Positions 51,132 to 60,290 of a stretch of 64,000 nucleotides of DNA are shown piece by piece (position 1 is the first letter of the stretch; every line of letters begins with the position of its first letter). The stretch lies in assembly GCA_024228935.1 (NCBI GenBank), contig JAAESX010000204.1, forward strand, positions 18,902 through 82,901, written 5' to 3'. The stretch comes from Pseudomonadota bacterium. Its GTDB lineage: Bacteria; Myxococcota_A; UBA796; CAJQPC01. Made by a program: the position numbers and the translations under genes. The notes beneath the pieces were generated by a model that ran no database searches, was not told the origin of the DNA, and was given only the letters and a program-made list of their open reading frames with translations.

Positions 51132-52652
51132 CTGACCGGCGGGCTCGCGCTCGTCGTCGTCCTCCCCGTCCTGGCCGTCGCCTGGCGCGCCATCCAGGGA
51201 GATCCGGGCAGCGCCGCCAGCACCCTCGTCCCGCTGGGGAGCACCCTGGGGCTCGCCCTGGGCGTCGCTCTGGTGGCCGGCTCGATCGGCCTCGCCGGCG
51301 CCTGGCTGACCGCACGGATGCAGCTCGCCGGCCGGCCCCTGCTGCTTGCCCTCCTCGCCAGCCCGCTCGCCGTGCCCCCCTACCTGGTCGCCCTCACCTG
51401 GCTCGACCTCACCGGGCCGACCGGGCCGCTGAAGGACACCATCGAGCTGCACGGCTCGTTGACGCTCGCCGCGATCCTCCTGGGCGTCTGTACGAGCCCG
51501 CTGGTGCTGCTGGGGGCCCGCGCCGCACTGGAGCGCCTGGACCCGCGCATCGAGGAGGCGGCGGCGACCCTGGGCCTCGGTCCGTTCGAGCGCGCCTACC
51601 GTGTCGTCATCCCGGCCATCCGCCCAGCGCTGGGCGCCGGCGTGGCCCTGGTCGTCCTGTACGCCTTCGCGGACTTCGGCGCGGTCAGTGCGCTGGGCGT
51701 GAAGACCTTCACCCGGGCGATCTACTTCGAGCTCGACCTGGGCATCGCCGACCGCGCCCAGGCGTGGAGCGCCGCGAGCCGCCTGGCGCTGGTCCTGCTG
51801 GCCATCGCCATCCCCGTCTTCGTGCTCGAGCAGCGCTCGCGCGGCCCCGGCCGGTACGAACAAGGCGGGCGCCGACGCACGCCGGCCCGCTCACTCGGGG
51901 GCACGGTCGCCGCCTGGGTCCTCGCCCTGGGGGTGTTCGGCACCACCGCGGGCCTGGTCGTCGGCCGCGCCCTGTGGCACGCCCGCTCGCTGGACGCCTC
52001 GATCGCCGAGCGCACCTGGGAGCAGGCCGCGACGGCCCTCCGTCACTCCGCCTCGTGGGCCGCCGCTGCAGCCACCGCCGCGGTCATCGTCGCCCTCGTG
52101 CTCGCCTGGTTCGCCTCGCGCACGAGCGACCGGTTCCACGTCGGCGCTCGCAACGCGGCGAGCCTCGGCTTCGTCCTCCCCGGCCCCGTCGTCGCGCTCG
52201 GCGTGCTCATCCTCCTGGCCGGAGCAGGCGCCGTCGGCCACACGCTCGAAGGCACCGCCTTCATCCTGGTCACGGCGTACGTCGTCCGCTTCCTGCCCGA
52301 GGCCATCCAGACCACCTCCGGCGGCATGGCGCAGGCTCCCCGCCGGCTCGAAGAGGCCGCTCGTTCGCTCGGTCGTTCGCCGCTGAGGTCGGTCATCCAG
52401 GTGACCCTGCCGCTCCTTCGCGGCTCGCTCCTGGCCAGCTGGGTCCTCGTCTTCACCGCCGCCCTGCGCGAGCTCCCGGCCACGCTGCTGCTGAGCCCCC
52501 TCGGGTCGCGCGCCCTGTCCTCGGAGATCTGGAGCTTCGCCAAGGACAGCCACTACGCGCGCATGGCACCGTCCGCCCTGCTGCTCGTCGGCTTCACCCT
52601 TCCCGCCATCGCGTTCCTGCTCTGGGGCGAGCTGTCTCGGAGGTCCACGTGA
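51132..52652 (+). CDS. Fe(III) ABC transporter permease (FbpB-like), non-canonical start
   Basis: About 506 residues, the usual length for FbpB-type permeases with two BPD-transporter domains and about twelve helices. Motifs are EEAAATLGLGPFERAYRVVI in the first half and EEAARSLGRSPLRSVIQVTL in the second. The first ATG/GTG/TTG in frame is GTG 51273, which would cut off an obvious first helix (GGLALVVVLPVLAVAWRA) encoded from about 51135. The most likely start is CTG 51132 or another rare codon just after the SBP stop. It overlaps the ATPase GTG at its stop (GTGA). Confidence 0.72.
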   Translation: MTGGLALVVVLPVLAVAWRAIQGDPGSAASTLVPLGSTLGLALGVALVAGSIGLAGAWLTARMQLAGRPLLLALLASPLAVPPYLVALTWLDLTGPTGPLKDTIELHGSLTLAAILLGVCTSPLVLLGARAALERLDPRIEEAAATLGLGPFERAYRVVIPAIRPALGAGVALVVLYAFADFGAVSALGVKTFTRAIYFELDLGIADRAQAWSAASRLALVLLAIAIPVFVLEQRSRGPGRYEQGGRRRTPARSLGGTVAAWVLALGVFGTTAGLVVGRALWHARSLDASIAERTWEQAATALRHSASWAAAAATAAVIVALVLAWFASRTSDRFHVGARNAASLGFVLPGPVVALGVLILLAGAGAVGHTLEGTAFILVTAYVVRFLPEAIQTTSGGMAQAPRRLEEAARSLGRSPLRSVIQVTLPLLRGSLLASWVLVFTAALRELPATLLLSPLGSRALSSEIWSFAKDSHYARMAPSALLLVGFTLPAIAFLLWGELSRRST

Positions 52653-53569
52653 TCCTCTCCGTCACCGATCTGCACGTCGAGCTCGGCGGCACGCCCATCG
52701 TCCGCGGTGTGGACGTCTCCGTCGATGCGGGCGAGGTGGTGGCGCTCCTGGGCCCCTCGGGCTGCGGCAAGACCACCACGCTGCGCGCCATCGCGGGCCT
52801 CGAGACCGCCAGCGCCGGCCGGATCGAGCTCTCCAACCGGGACCTGGTCGGCGTCCCGGCGCACGAGCGAGGTCTGGGCCTGGTGTTCCAGGAGGGCGCG
52901 CTGTTCCCTCACCTGACCGTGCGCGGCAACATCGGCTTCGCGACCAAGGAGGCTCGGCGTGTCGACGAGCTCCTGGCGCTCCTGCGGCTCAAGGGTCTCG
53001 GCGATCGCCCCGTGCACGCGCTGTCGGGCGGGCAGCGGCAGCGGGTCGCGCTGGGCCGGGCGCTGGCTCCCCGGCCCGCTCTCCTGTTGATGGACGAGCC
53101 CTTCGGCAGCCTCGACACGGCGCTCCGGATCGAGCTGCGCAGCGAGTTCTTCGCCCTGGCTCGCGAGACCGGCGTGGCTGTCCTGCTCGTGACCCACGAT
53201 CAGGACGAGGCGGCCTCCTGCGCCGATCGCATCGCGCTCATGCAGGAAGGTCGAATCGCCCAGCTGGGCTCGCCCGAGGACCTGAGGCGGCGTCCGGCCA
53301 GCCGCTTCGTCGTCCAGTTCATGGGCGCGGCCGCTCTCCTGCCCGGACCCGACGGCGACATCGTCACCTGTCCCGAGGACCTACGCTTCGACCCGGAAGG
53401 CTCCATCAGCGGGATCGTCGAGGCGCTCGAGACCGCGGGAGGCATGCCCGTCGCGCACGTGCGCATCGACGACGTCCTGGTGCGCGTCATCGCGATCGGA
53501 GCCCCGCCGGTGGGCGAGACGGCGACGCTGACCCGAGTCGGCTCGGGCCATGCGGTGCTCAGCCGATGA
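52649..53569 (+). CDS. Fe(III) ABC transporter ATP-binding protein (FbpC-like)
   Basis: A 306-residue ABC ATPase starting at GTG 52649 inside the permease stop. Walker A is GPSGCGKTT, Q-loop VFQEGALFPHLTV, signature LSGGQRQRV, Walker B LLLMDEPFGSLD and the switch His in LLVTHDQDEA. A C-terminal TOBE-like regulatory domain (GSISGIVEALETAGGMPVAH) follows, typical of FbpC/CysA/MalK-type proteins. It energises iron import. It converges on a hypothetical gene with 11 bases of overlap. Confidence 0.92.
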   Translation: MILSVTDLHVELGGTPIVRGVDVSVDAGEVVALLGPSGCGKTTTLRAIAGLETASAGRIELSNRDLVGVPAHERGLGLVFQEGALFPHLTVRGNIGFATKEARRVDELLALLRLKGLGDRPVHALSGGQRQRVALGRALAPRPALLLMDEPFGSLDTALRIELRSEFFALARETGVAVLLVTHDQDEAASCADRIALMQEGRIAQLGSPEDLRRRPASRFVVQFMGAAALLPGPDGDIVTCPEDLRFDPEGSISGIVEALETAGGMPVAHVRIDDVLVRVIAIGAPPVGETATLTRVGSGHAVLSR

Positions 53570-53981
53570 GCTGGGCCTCGAGATCACGCAGCAGCTGACT
53601 CGCCGGACCGGGGCGGTTCTGGCTGATGCAGCGCTTGTACGCCTTCCACAGCTCGCCCAGGTAGGGGTCGGACGCGAGGCGGTGCTCGTTGGGATCCGGA
53701 TCGTCGTGCCCGAGGTGCCCATTGCCCATCGCGCGACGGCGGTGGAGGGTCTTCAGGCTGCGCATGAAGTGGTTGGCGGCACCCGCCTCGCCACGACGGG
53801 CCAGCTCGACGTAGGCACGCCAGAGATCGCTCTCCGGCATCTGCTCGCCCTCGACCGGACGACGGACGCGCCGGATGAGTTCGCGCGTGTCCAGCGAGTC
53901 GCAGTCGAGAGCACGGACCGTACCCGTCGGATCGTGCAGCGCCTCGGCCTGCTGTTCCATCATGTGTGACGACACCGGCAT
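53559..53981 (-). CDS. Hypothetical helical protein
   Basis: A 140-residue cytoplasmic protein of unknown function. ATG 53981 has a near-perfect GGAGG six bases upstream and begins MPVSSHMMEQQAEALHDP. The protein is rich in charged and His residues and largely helical (ESDLWRAYVELARRGEAGA, LWKAYKRCISQNRPGPAS); no family recognised. Its 3' end overlaps the ATPase gene by 11 bases. It is divergent from the M16 peptidase operon. Confidence 0.58.
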   Translation of the reverse strand: MPVSSHMMEQQAEALHDPTGTVRALDCDSLDTRELIRRVRRPVEGEQMPESDLWRAYVELARRGEAGAANHFMRSLKTLHRRRAMGNGHLGHDDPDPNEHRLASDPYLGELWKAYKRCISQNRPGPASQLLRDLEAQLIG

Positions 53982-54076
53982 TGGACCTCCGGAATGAGCG
54001 AGGTCGCAGACTACCACGAGACCGCCACATCCTGGTCGTCGAAGAGGGGTTAGCGGCAAAGGAAGGAGGACGATCG

Positions 54077-55402
54077 ATGCCCCTGATTGCCCTGATCATG
54101 CCGATCGGCACGGCCTCTGCGAGCCCTCTGCCCACCGAGATCCAGGTCACCACCCTGGACAACGGACTGACGATCTATCTGGCCCCGATGGACACCCCCG
54201 GGGTGGTCTCGTACCAGTCGTGGGTCGGTGCGGGCAGCCGTGACGAGGTGGATCCCGGGACGACCGGCTTCGCCCACTTCTTCGAGCACCTGATGTTCTA
54301 CGGGACCGAGGCACTGCCTCGAGCCGAGCGCGAGGAAGCGCTGCTGCGGACGGGGGCCAACGAGAACGCGTGGACCTGGTTCGACGACACCTGCTACCAC
54401 CAGGTCGTCGCCGCCGAGGCGCTGCTCGGCATCATCGAGATCGAGGCCGACCGCTTCCAGAACCTGGACGTCCAGCCCGAGGACGTCTCCAGCGAGATCG
54501 GCGCGGTGCTGAGCGAGTACGGCAAGGGCCTCGAGTCCCCCTGGATGCGCACCTCGCAGGCGCTCTACGCGACCGCGTTCGCCGACCACACCTACCACCA
54601 CGACACCATCGGCTACATCGAGGACCTCGAGGCCATGGGCTCGCGCATCGACCTGGTGCACAGCTTCTTCGACGTCCACTACCGGCCCGAGAACGTCCGC
54701 ATCGTGGTCGCCGGTGACTTCGAGACCGGCGCCACGCTCGCCGCGATCGAGGGCGCGTACGGCGGCTGGCAGCGCGGCACCACCGAGCCGACACCGATCC
54801 CCGAAGAGCTCGTCCAGGAGGAGACGCGTCGCGTCGACGTCGCCTGGGACCAGGGCCCGGTCAACACCCACCTGTTCCTGGGCTGGAAGGTGCCGGGCTT
54901 CGACCCCGCGGATCCCGACGCCGCAGCGCTGGCCGTGCTGGGGGAGCTCCTGTTCTCCGACGTCTCCCCGCTGCACCGCGACCTGGTGCTCGACGGTCAG
55001 AAGGTCTTCTGGATCGACGGCGGCAGCTCGCAGCTCATCGACACGCACCTGTTCGAGGTGAACGCCGAGCTGCGCGAGGGGACCAACCCGGCCGAGGTCG
55101 AGGCCCGACTGCTCGCCGAGGTCGCGAGCCTTCGGACCCTCGACGAGGCGCGCGTCGCCAGCGCCCGGTCGTTCGCCCTGCGGTCGACCGCGATGGAGCT
55201 CGACACGGCCGCCGCTGTCGCGAACACCATCGGGTGGTTCACCCACCGGAACGCCGACCCGGCGAGCATCGACGCCTACTACGAGAACTTCGCGAAGGTC
55301 AGGCCCGCCGACATCGCCCGCGTGATCGACGCCTACCTCGTCCCCCAGGGGCTCACGGTCGCCACGCTGACCCCCGAGCCCGCCGTCGAGGAGGCCGAGT
55401 GA
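54077..55402 (+). CDS. M16-family zinc peptidase, active subunit
   Basis: A 441-residue exported peptidase. ATG 54077 sits eight bases after GGAAGGAGG. An N-terminal signal (MPLIALIMPIGTASA) leads into the pitrilysin fold. The inverted zinc motif HFFEH is at residues 67-71, and the third Glu ligand is in SEIGAVLSEYG. Members work as obligate or facultative partners of an inactive M16 subunit, which is exactly what the next gene encodes. Substrates are small unfolded peptides or outer-membrane proteins in the periplasm. Confidence 0.9.
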   Translation: MPLIALIMPIGTASASPLPTEIQVTTLDNGLTIYLAPMDTPGVVSYQSWVGAGSRDEVDPGTTGFAHFFEHLMFYGTEALPRAEREEALLRTGANENAWTWFDDTCYHQVVAAEALLGIIEIEADRFQNLDVQPEDVSSEIGAVLSEYGKGLESPWMRTSQALYATAFADHTYHHDTIGYIEDLEAMGSRIDLVHSFFDVHYRPENVRIVVAGDFETGATLAAIEGAYGGWQRGTTEPTPIPEELVQEETRRVDVAWDQGPVNTHLFLGWKVPGFDPADPDAAALAVLGELLFSDVSPLHRDLVLDGQKVFWIDGGSSQLIDTHLFEVNAELREGTNPAEVEARLLAEVASLRTLDEARVASARSFALRSTAMELDTAAAVANTIGWFTHRNADPASIDAYYENFAKVRPADIARVIDAYLVPQGLTVATLTPEPAVEEAE

Positions 55403-56889
55403 TGCTCCCGCTGATGTTGGCCTGCGTGCACCCCACGCCCCCGGGCCCCTCCCCTCTCGAGCAGCTCGCCGATCTGAACGGCGTCGTGCTCCAGCCGACC
55501 GATGGCTCCCAGCTCGTCTACCTGCAGGCCACGATCCAGGCCGGCTCGGCGTACGACCCCATCGGACAGGAAGGCATCGCCTGGCTGACCGCCGAGTCGA
55601 TGCGCCAGGGCGGCGCCGGCGACCGGACCAGCGAGGAGGTCGACCAGCTCCTGTACGAGCTGGCCGCCGACATCGACGTGGTCGTCGACAAGGAGCTCGT
55701 GACCTTCCGCGGAAAGGCCCTGGCGTCCGATCGGGACACGTTCGTGCCCCTCTTCGTCGACATGGTCGCGTCGCCGGCGTTCGAGGAAACCACCGTCGAG
55801 CGCCTCCGCGCCCAGGCCCTGGACCACCTCACCGTAGGCATCCTCGACAGCAACGAAGCGCTCGGGGACGCGACGTTCGACACGCTGGTGAACGAGGGTC
55901 ACCCGTACGGCCATCCGATCGAGGGCCGCAGCGGTGTGGTCGGGCTGCTGGACGTCGACGCGGTCCAGGCCTTCCACGCCGACGCCTACGTCCGGACGCG
56001 CGTGACGCTCGGTCTCGCCGGCGACGTCGACCAGGCGCTGGCCGACCAGATCGACGCGGCGCTGGCGCTGGACACGGTCGACGGCCCCGAGGCGACGCCG
56101 AAGCCCCGCCTCGACACCGAAGGACGGACGCTCCTGGTCGTCGAGCGCGAGACCGAGAAGTCGGTCGTGAACTTCGGCCACGAGCTCGACGTGGACCGCG
56201 GCCACCCGGACTACCCGGCCCTGTTCCTGGCGATGATCGCCTTCGGGGACCATCGCGAGTCCCACGGCCGGCTGTACAGCACCCTTCGCGGCGATCGCGG
56301 CCTGAACTACGGCGACTACGCCTACATCGAGCACTACGTCCAGAAGAGCGGGAGTTCGACCCAGGAGGTCGGCACGACGCGCGCCCAGCCCCAGTTCATG
56401 GTCTGGCTCCGCCCGCTCACCCAGGACACGACGGCCTGGTCGGTGAAGGCGGCCGTCGAGATGACCGAGGACCTGGTGGCGACCGGGCTCGACCCCGCCG
56501 AGTTCGAACTGATCCAGGAGTACCTGCTCCAGCGCATGCGGATCTGGGCCCAGGATCCCGGGCGCCGGCTCGAGTACGCCGTCGAGGCCCAGGCGCTGGG
56601 CTACCCGAACCAGCTCGAGGACCTGCCGGACTCGATCGAGGCGCTCACCGTCGAGCAGGTCAACGCCGCGCTCACCCGGCACATCCGACCCGCCGACCTG
56701 CGCATCGTCGTCGTCGCGGGCAACTCGGATGAGCTCATCCGGGAACTGACTGAAGAAAAGTCGACGCCGCTCGTCAAGGAAGGCCTGAACCTCGATGACG
56801 AGCAGGAGGCGTGGAACCAGGAGGTCGCCGAGTCCCAGCTCGGCCTGCAATCCTGGTCCATCGTGCCTGCCGAAGGGATCTTCCAGTGA
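55402..56889 (+). CDS. M16-family peptidase-like lipoprotein, inactive partner subunit
   Basis: A 495-residue lipoprotein (MLPLMLAC) of the same fold. The zinc motif region reads GQEGIAWLTAESM, so the HxxEH ligands are lost. The late R/Y motif of M16 inactive subunits is present (STLRGDRGLNYGDYAYIEHYV). It probably pairs with the preceding active subunit to form a heterodimeric chamber and anchors it to a membrane. The ATG overlaps the preceding stop, and the next gene overlaps its stop. Confidence 0.87.
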   Translation: MLPLMLACVHPTPPGPSPLEQLADLNGVVLQPTDGSQLVYLQATIQAGSAYDPIGQEGIAWLTAESMRQGGAGDRTSEEVDQLLYELAADIDVVVDKELVTFRGKALASDRDTFVPLFVDMVASPAFEETTVERLRAQALDHLTVGILDSNEALGDATFDTLVNEGHPYGHPIEGRSGVVGLLDVDAVQAFHADAYVRTRVTLGLAGDVDQALADQIDAALALDTVDGPEATPKPRLDTEGRTLLVVERETEKSVVNFGHELDVDRGHPDYPALFLAMIAFGDHRESHGRLYSTLRGDRGLNYGDYAYIEHYVQKSGSSTQEVGTTRAQPQFMVWLRPLTQDTTAWSVKAAVEMTEDLVATGLDPAEFELIQEYLLQRMRIWAQDPGRRLEYAVEAQALGYPNQLEDLPDSIEALTVEQVNAALTRHIRPADLRIVVVAGNSDELIRELTEEKSTPLVKEGLNLDDEQEAWNQEVAESQLGLQSWSIVPAEGIFQ

Positions 56890-57722
56890 AGCGTGTCCTC
56901 CTCGCCGCCGTCGTCGCCTCCTCGCTCACGGGCTGCGCGGGCTGGGAGGACTTCGAGCTCGACCCCTACCTGCCCACCGTCACGTTCCAGCGCCTGGACG
57001 TGCTGGCCGTGGACTGGGACGGCGTGGACGCCGACTTCGTGTTCGACGTGCACAACCCCAACCCCGTCGACGTCAGCATGGCCCGGTTCGACTACGCGCT
57101 GGCCTTCGAGGAGATCGAGTGGCTGGCCGGAGACGACCCGGACGGCCTGTTCCTGGGCGCCGAGGGCGACAGCGAGCTCGCCCTGCCCGTCGCCATCGAG
57201 TTCCAGGCCCTCTTCGACATGGTCCAGGCCGTGCGCGGACAGGACGACATCGGGTTCGGGCTGGACGGGAGCTTCGGGTTCGACACCCCCATCGGCCCGG
57301 TCGACGTGCCGTACGACGAAGACGGCGGCTTTCCTGCGCCGCGGCGACCCGAGTTCGAGCTGAACCGGCTGAAGCTGAAGGACCTGTCGCTCGCCGGCGC
57401 GGACCTGAACCTGAAGCTCGACGTCGACAACGACCACGGCAGCAACATCTTCCTGCAGGACGTGAACTACGACATCGCGCTCGCCGGCCTGGACGTCGGC
57501 GGCGGGTACATCGCCGAGCTGGGGGAGATCGACGGCGCCACGAGCGGCTCGGTCAACATCCCCATCACGATCGACTTCCTGGATGCCGGCACTGCGCTCT
57601 ACAGCGTGCTCCAGGGGGACGAGCTCGAGGTCAGCTTCCGCGCCGACATGAACGTCGACACCCCCTTCGGGCTGGTGCCGCTCGAGGTGGATCGGCTCTC
57701 GGAGATCGGCATCGAGCGATAG
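56886..57722 (+). CDS. LEA14/WHy-domain-like lipoprotein
   Basis: A 278-residue lipoprotein starting at GTG 56886 (GTGA overlap). The signal is MKRVLLAAVVASSLTGC. Two beta-sandwich units resemble the LEA14/WHy domain: TFQRLDVLAVDWDGVDADFV with FDVHNPNPVDVSMARFDYAL, and LAGADLNLKLDVDNDHGSN. Such proteins occur beside envelope proteases and may act as periplasmic chaperone-like binders. It is translationally coupled to the M16 pair. The function is not established. Confidence 0.72.
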   Translation: MKRVLLAAVVASSLTGCAGWEDFELDPYLPTVTFQRLDVLAVDWDGVDADFVFDVHNPNPVDVSMARFDYALAFEEIEWLAGDDPDGLFLGAEGDSELALPVAIEFQALFDMVQAVRGQDDIGFGLDGSFGFDTPIGPVDVPYDEDGGFPAPRRPEFELNRLKLKDLSLAGADLNLKLDVDNDHGSNIFLQDVNYDIALAGLDVGGGYIAELGEIDGATSGSVNIPITIDFLDAGTALYSVLQGDELEVSFRADMNVDTPFGLVPLEVDRLSEIGIER

Positions 57723-57733
57723 TCTTCGGCGCG

Positions 57734-59026
57734 ATGCTCTTCCTCGCGCTCGCCTGCTCGACGCCGGCCCCCGCCCCTCCGCCCACCGACATCCTCGTCG
57801 TGGTCCTCGACACCGTGCGCGCCGACGCCCTCGGGCCGTACGGACAGACCCTGCCGACCTCGCCTCAGGTCGACGCCGTCGCCTCGGCCGGCGTGGTCTT
57901 CACGGACGCCACCGCGCCCTCGAGCTGGACCTGGCCGTCGCACGCCGCGCTGTTCACCGGCGAGCCGCCCTGGGTCAGCGGGGCTCACGCCGCCCAACAG
58001 GACGAGGGGCTCGAGCTGAAGGCCGACCTGCTGCTCGTCACCCCGATGGACACGGCGCTGCCCACGCTCGCCGAGAAGCTCGGAGCCGCCGGGTACGAGA
58101 CGAACGCCTTCGTGGCCAACCGCCTCCTCGCCGCCCCGCTCGGCCTGACGCGAGGGTTCACGACGGTGGAGCACACCCCCCAGGACAGCGAGGTCGTGGA
58201 CAAGGCCATCGCGAGCCTGTCCAACGAATCGCCGCAGTTCCTCTTCGTGAACCTGCTCGAGGCCCACTCGCCCTACGAGACGACGCGAGCGGCATGGAGC
58301 AAGCGGCACGACCTGACCACGATGGAGTGGTCCGAGCCGTACCGGACCGAGCCATCCGGCATCAGCTTCCACCAGGGGCCGGGCATCACGCCGCTGCTCC
58401 GGGGGGACACGGTCCTCGACGAGGCGGCCAACGGCGTCATCCGGGACCTGTACCTGGGCGAGGTCCTGGTCATGGACCAGTCGCTGAACCGGCTGCTGGC
58501 GGCCTGGACGGCGACGCATCCGAACGGGGCGGTCGTGCTGACCAGCGACCACGGCGAGTACCTGGGTGAGCACGGGCTGTACGGCCACAGCGCGACCGTG
58601 CACCCCGAGGTCCTCGACGTGCCGCTGGTCCTCTGGGCGCCGGGCGTCGAAGGCGGACAGCGCATCGACACGCCGGTCCAGCTCCAGGACGTGTTCCCGA
58701 CGGTGCTGGACCTGGCGGGCGTCGAGCAGGACGGCTGGTCGCTCCTCGACGGCATCGAGGGGGTCCCACGACCGGGACCGATCCTGGCGGCTGCGTGGCC
58801 CCGGGTGCACTTGGCGCGAGACGTGGGCGGCGTGTTCACCGAGGGCTGGCGGCTGTACCGAGACGGGGATCGCTCGGTCATGGTGGGCACGAACGGGACC
58901 GTGGTCGGCGACCCTGAGCTCGCCGAGTTGGCGACCCAGGCGATCCCGATGACGCTGGACGGCGGCGGCGTCGAGCTGGATGACGCGGAGACCGCTGCGC
59001 TGCGGGCGCTGGGGTACGTGGAGTAG
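57734..59026 (+). CDS. Sulfatase-like (alkaline phosphatase superfamily) lipoprotein
   Basis: A 430-residue lipoprotein (MLFLALAC). Metal-site residues are in ILVVVLDTVRADALG and TSDHGEYLGEHG. The nucleophile region reads SSWTWPSHAALFTG: the position that in true sulfatases is Cys/Ser (formylglycine) is a Thr, so a phospho- or ethanolamine-phosphate-type activity is as likely as sulfatase. A terminal AALRALGYVE is typical of the subfamily. It follows the WHy lipoprotein by 11 bases. Confidence 0.82.
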   Translation: MLFLALACSTPAPAPPPTDILVVVLDTVRADALGPYGQTLPTSPQVDAVASAGVVFTDATAPSSWTWPSHAALFTGEPPWVSGAHAAQQDEGLELKADLLLVTPMDTALPTLAEKLGAAGYETNAFVANRLLAAPLGLTRGFTTVEHTPQDSEVVDKAIASLSNESPQFLFVNLLEAHSPYETTRAAWSKRHDLTTMEWSEPYRTEPSGISFHQGPGITPLLRGDTVLDEAANGVIRDLYLGEVLVMDQSLNRLLAAWTATHPNGAVVLTSDHGEYLGEHGLYGHSATVHPEVLDVPLVLWAPGVEGGQRIDTPVQLQDVFPTVLDLAGVEQDGWSLLDGIEGVPRPGPILAAAWPRVHLARDVGGVFTEGWRLYRDGDRSVMVGTNGTVVGDPELAELATQAIPMTLDGGGVELDDAETAALRALGYVE

Positions 59027-59039
59027 AGACCGACGGCGG

Positions 59040-59045
59040 TAGACT
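59040..59045 (+). promoter_or_regulatory. Candidate -10 element for a leaderless transcript of the KAP gene
   Basis: TAGACT ends six bases before the ATG at 59052, so a transcript would begin at or near the start codon; no Shine-Dalgarno is present. Similar TA-N-N-CT-CG strings occur upstream of 36839 (TAGTCTCG) and 38966 (TACACTCG). No good -35 box is visible. Confidence 0.35.
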
Positions 59046-59051
59046 CGCGCC

Positions 59052-60287
59052 ATGCCGAGCCCAAGCCACGTCGATCCTCGTCCGCAGCTCTCCCGCCTCG
59101 CCGAAGAGGACGCCTTCGGTCACGACCGCATGGCCAAGGCCTTCCTGCGCAGCGTCGTGCGCCTGCGCAGCGGCTCCAGCGTGGCCGTGCACGGCGCCCC
59201 GGGCTCGGGCAAGAGCCAGTTCATGCTGCGCTGCGCCTACCTGATGCAGGCCGAGCGCCACACCGTCGGCTTCGATCCGACGGCACCCGCGAGCGGCGCC
59301 TGGTGCTGGTACAACCCGTGGCTCTACCAGAAGCACGGGAACATCCTGAGCGGCCTCGTCGCCACGATGGCGCACGCCTCGCCCGACCCCGCCGTGATGG
59401 ATCGTGCCCGCGACATCGTCGGGCACATCAATCGGATGCACTTCGGCGAGGACATGCCGGACCACGCCGGCACAGGCATCAACCGCGGGGACCTGAACCC
59501 CGTGTCGCGCGTGCGCCAGGGCTTCAAGGCGCTGCTCGACCGCCTCAAGGCGCCGGCGCCCGGGCGGGTGCTGGTCTTCATCGAGGATCTGGACAGCCTG
59601 CGTCCGTCCGGGCGCCTGCTGCTGATGGAGGGGCTGCGGCTACTGACGACCGACCAGCACGACGTCACCTTCGTCCTGTCGGTCGGCCGTGAGTCCGCCT
59701 ACGACGCGATGCGTCTGCGCGAGGGCCGCTCGCTGAGCGACGGCGCGGCGTCCCACTGCCTGGCCGAGCTGGTCGACCTCGCCATCACCGTCCCGAGCAT
59801 GGACGTCCGCAAGATCGGCGAGCGCCTCCGGTCCCTCCTCGGTGACTCGACCGACATGATCCAGCGTGCCTTCGGCCCCGACGCCCTCGATGCGCTGTGC
59901 GCCGCCTGTGCCAGCCGACCGCTGGGCATGCCTCGGTTCCTGGAGTCCCTGGCCGGCCGCATCGTCCTGCTGTCCGAGTTCGCCATCGGCACCGGCTCGA
60001 CCCGAGAGCTCTCCGAGGCGCAGTGGGCCTGGGTCATCGTGAGCGCACGCTGGCCCGACTTCCGGCGCTTCATGCTGCGCGGTGGTCGTGACCGTTGGAT
60101 GCACCTGCGCAAGGCGCTCGCCAACCGCTCGCCGACGGGACTCCCGGCCGACACCAACGAGATCACCGAGTGGCTCGACCGCGACCTGATCTTCGCCGAC
60201 TACCTGAAGCTGTACGCCGACGAGTTCGAGCGCGAGGCCGAAGCCGTCTACTGGCTCGAGACGCTGCAGCTCGCCTGCGGGCTCTAG
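59052..60287 (+). CDS. KAP-family P-loop NTPase
   Basis: A 411-residue cytoplasmic protein. Walker A is GAPGSGKS (48-55), the KAP-typical Trp/Asn motif is WYNPW (86-90) and Walker B is VLVFIEDLDSL (about 172-182). The KAP insertion region (LLDRLKAPAPGR, LEGLRLLTTDQHDVTFVL-like) and C-terminal winged-helix-like part (LRKALANRSPTGLP) follow. No membrane helix is found, unlike many KAP proteins. KAP NTPases act in membrane signalling and sometimes phage defence; the role here is unknown. It converges on a small membrane protein gene three bases away. Confidence 0.8.
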   Translation: MPSPSHVDPRPQLSRLAEEDAFGHDRMAKAFLRSVVRLRSGSSVAVHGAPGSGKSQFMLRCAYLMQAERHTVGFDPTAPASGAWCWYNPWLYQKHGNILSGLVATMAHASPDPAVMDRARDIVGHINRMHFGEDMPDHAGTGINRGDLNPVSRVRQGFKALLDRLKAPAPGRVLVFIEDLDSLRPSGRLLLMEGLRLLTTDQHDVTFVLSVGRESAYDAMRLREGRSLSDGAASHCLAELVDLAITVPSMDVRKIGERLRSLLGDSTDMIQRAFGPDALDALCAACASRPLGMPRFLESLAGRIVLLSEFAIGTGSTRELSEAQWAWVIVSARWPDFRRFMLRGGRDRWMHLRKALANRSPTGLPADTNEITEWLDRDLIFADYLKLYADEFEREAEAVYWLETLQLACGL

Positions 60288-60290
60288 CGA

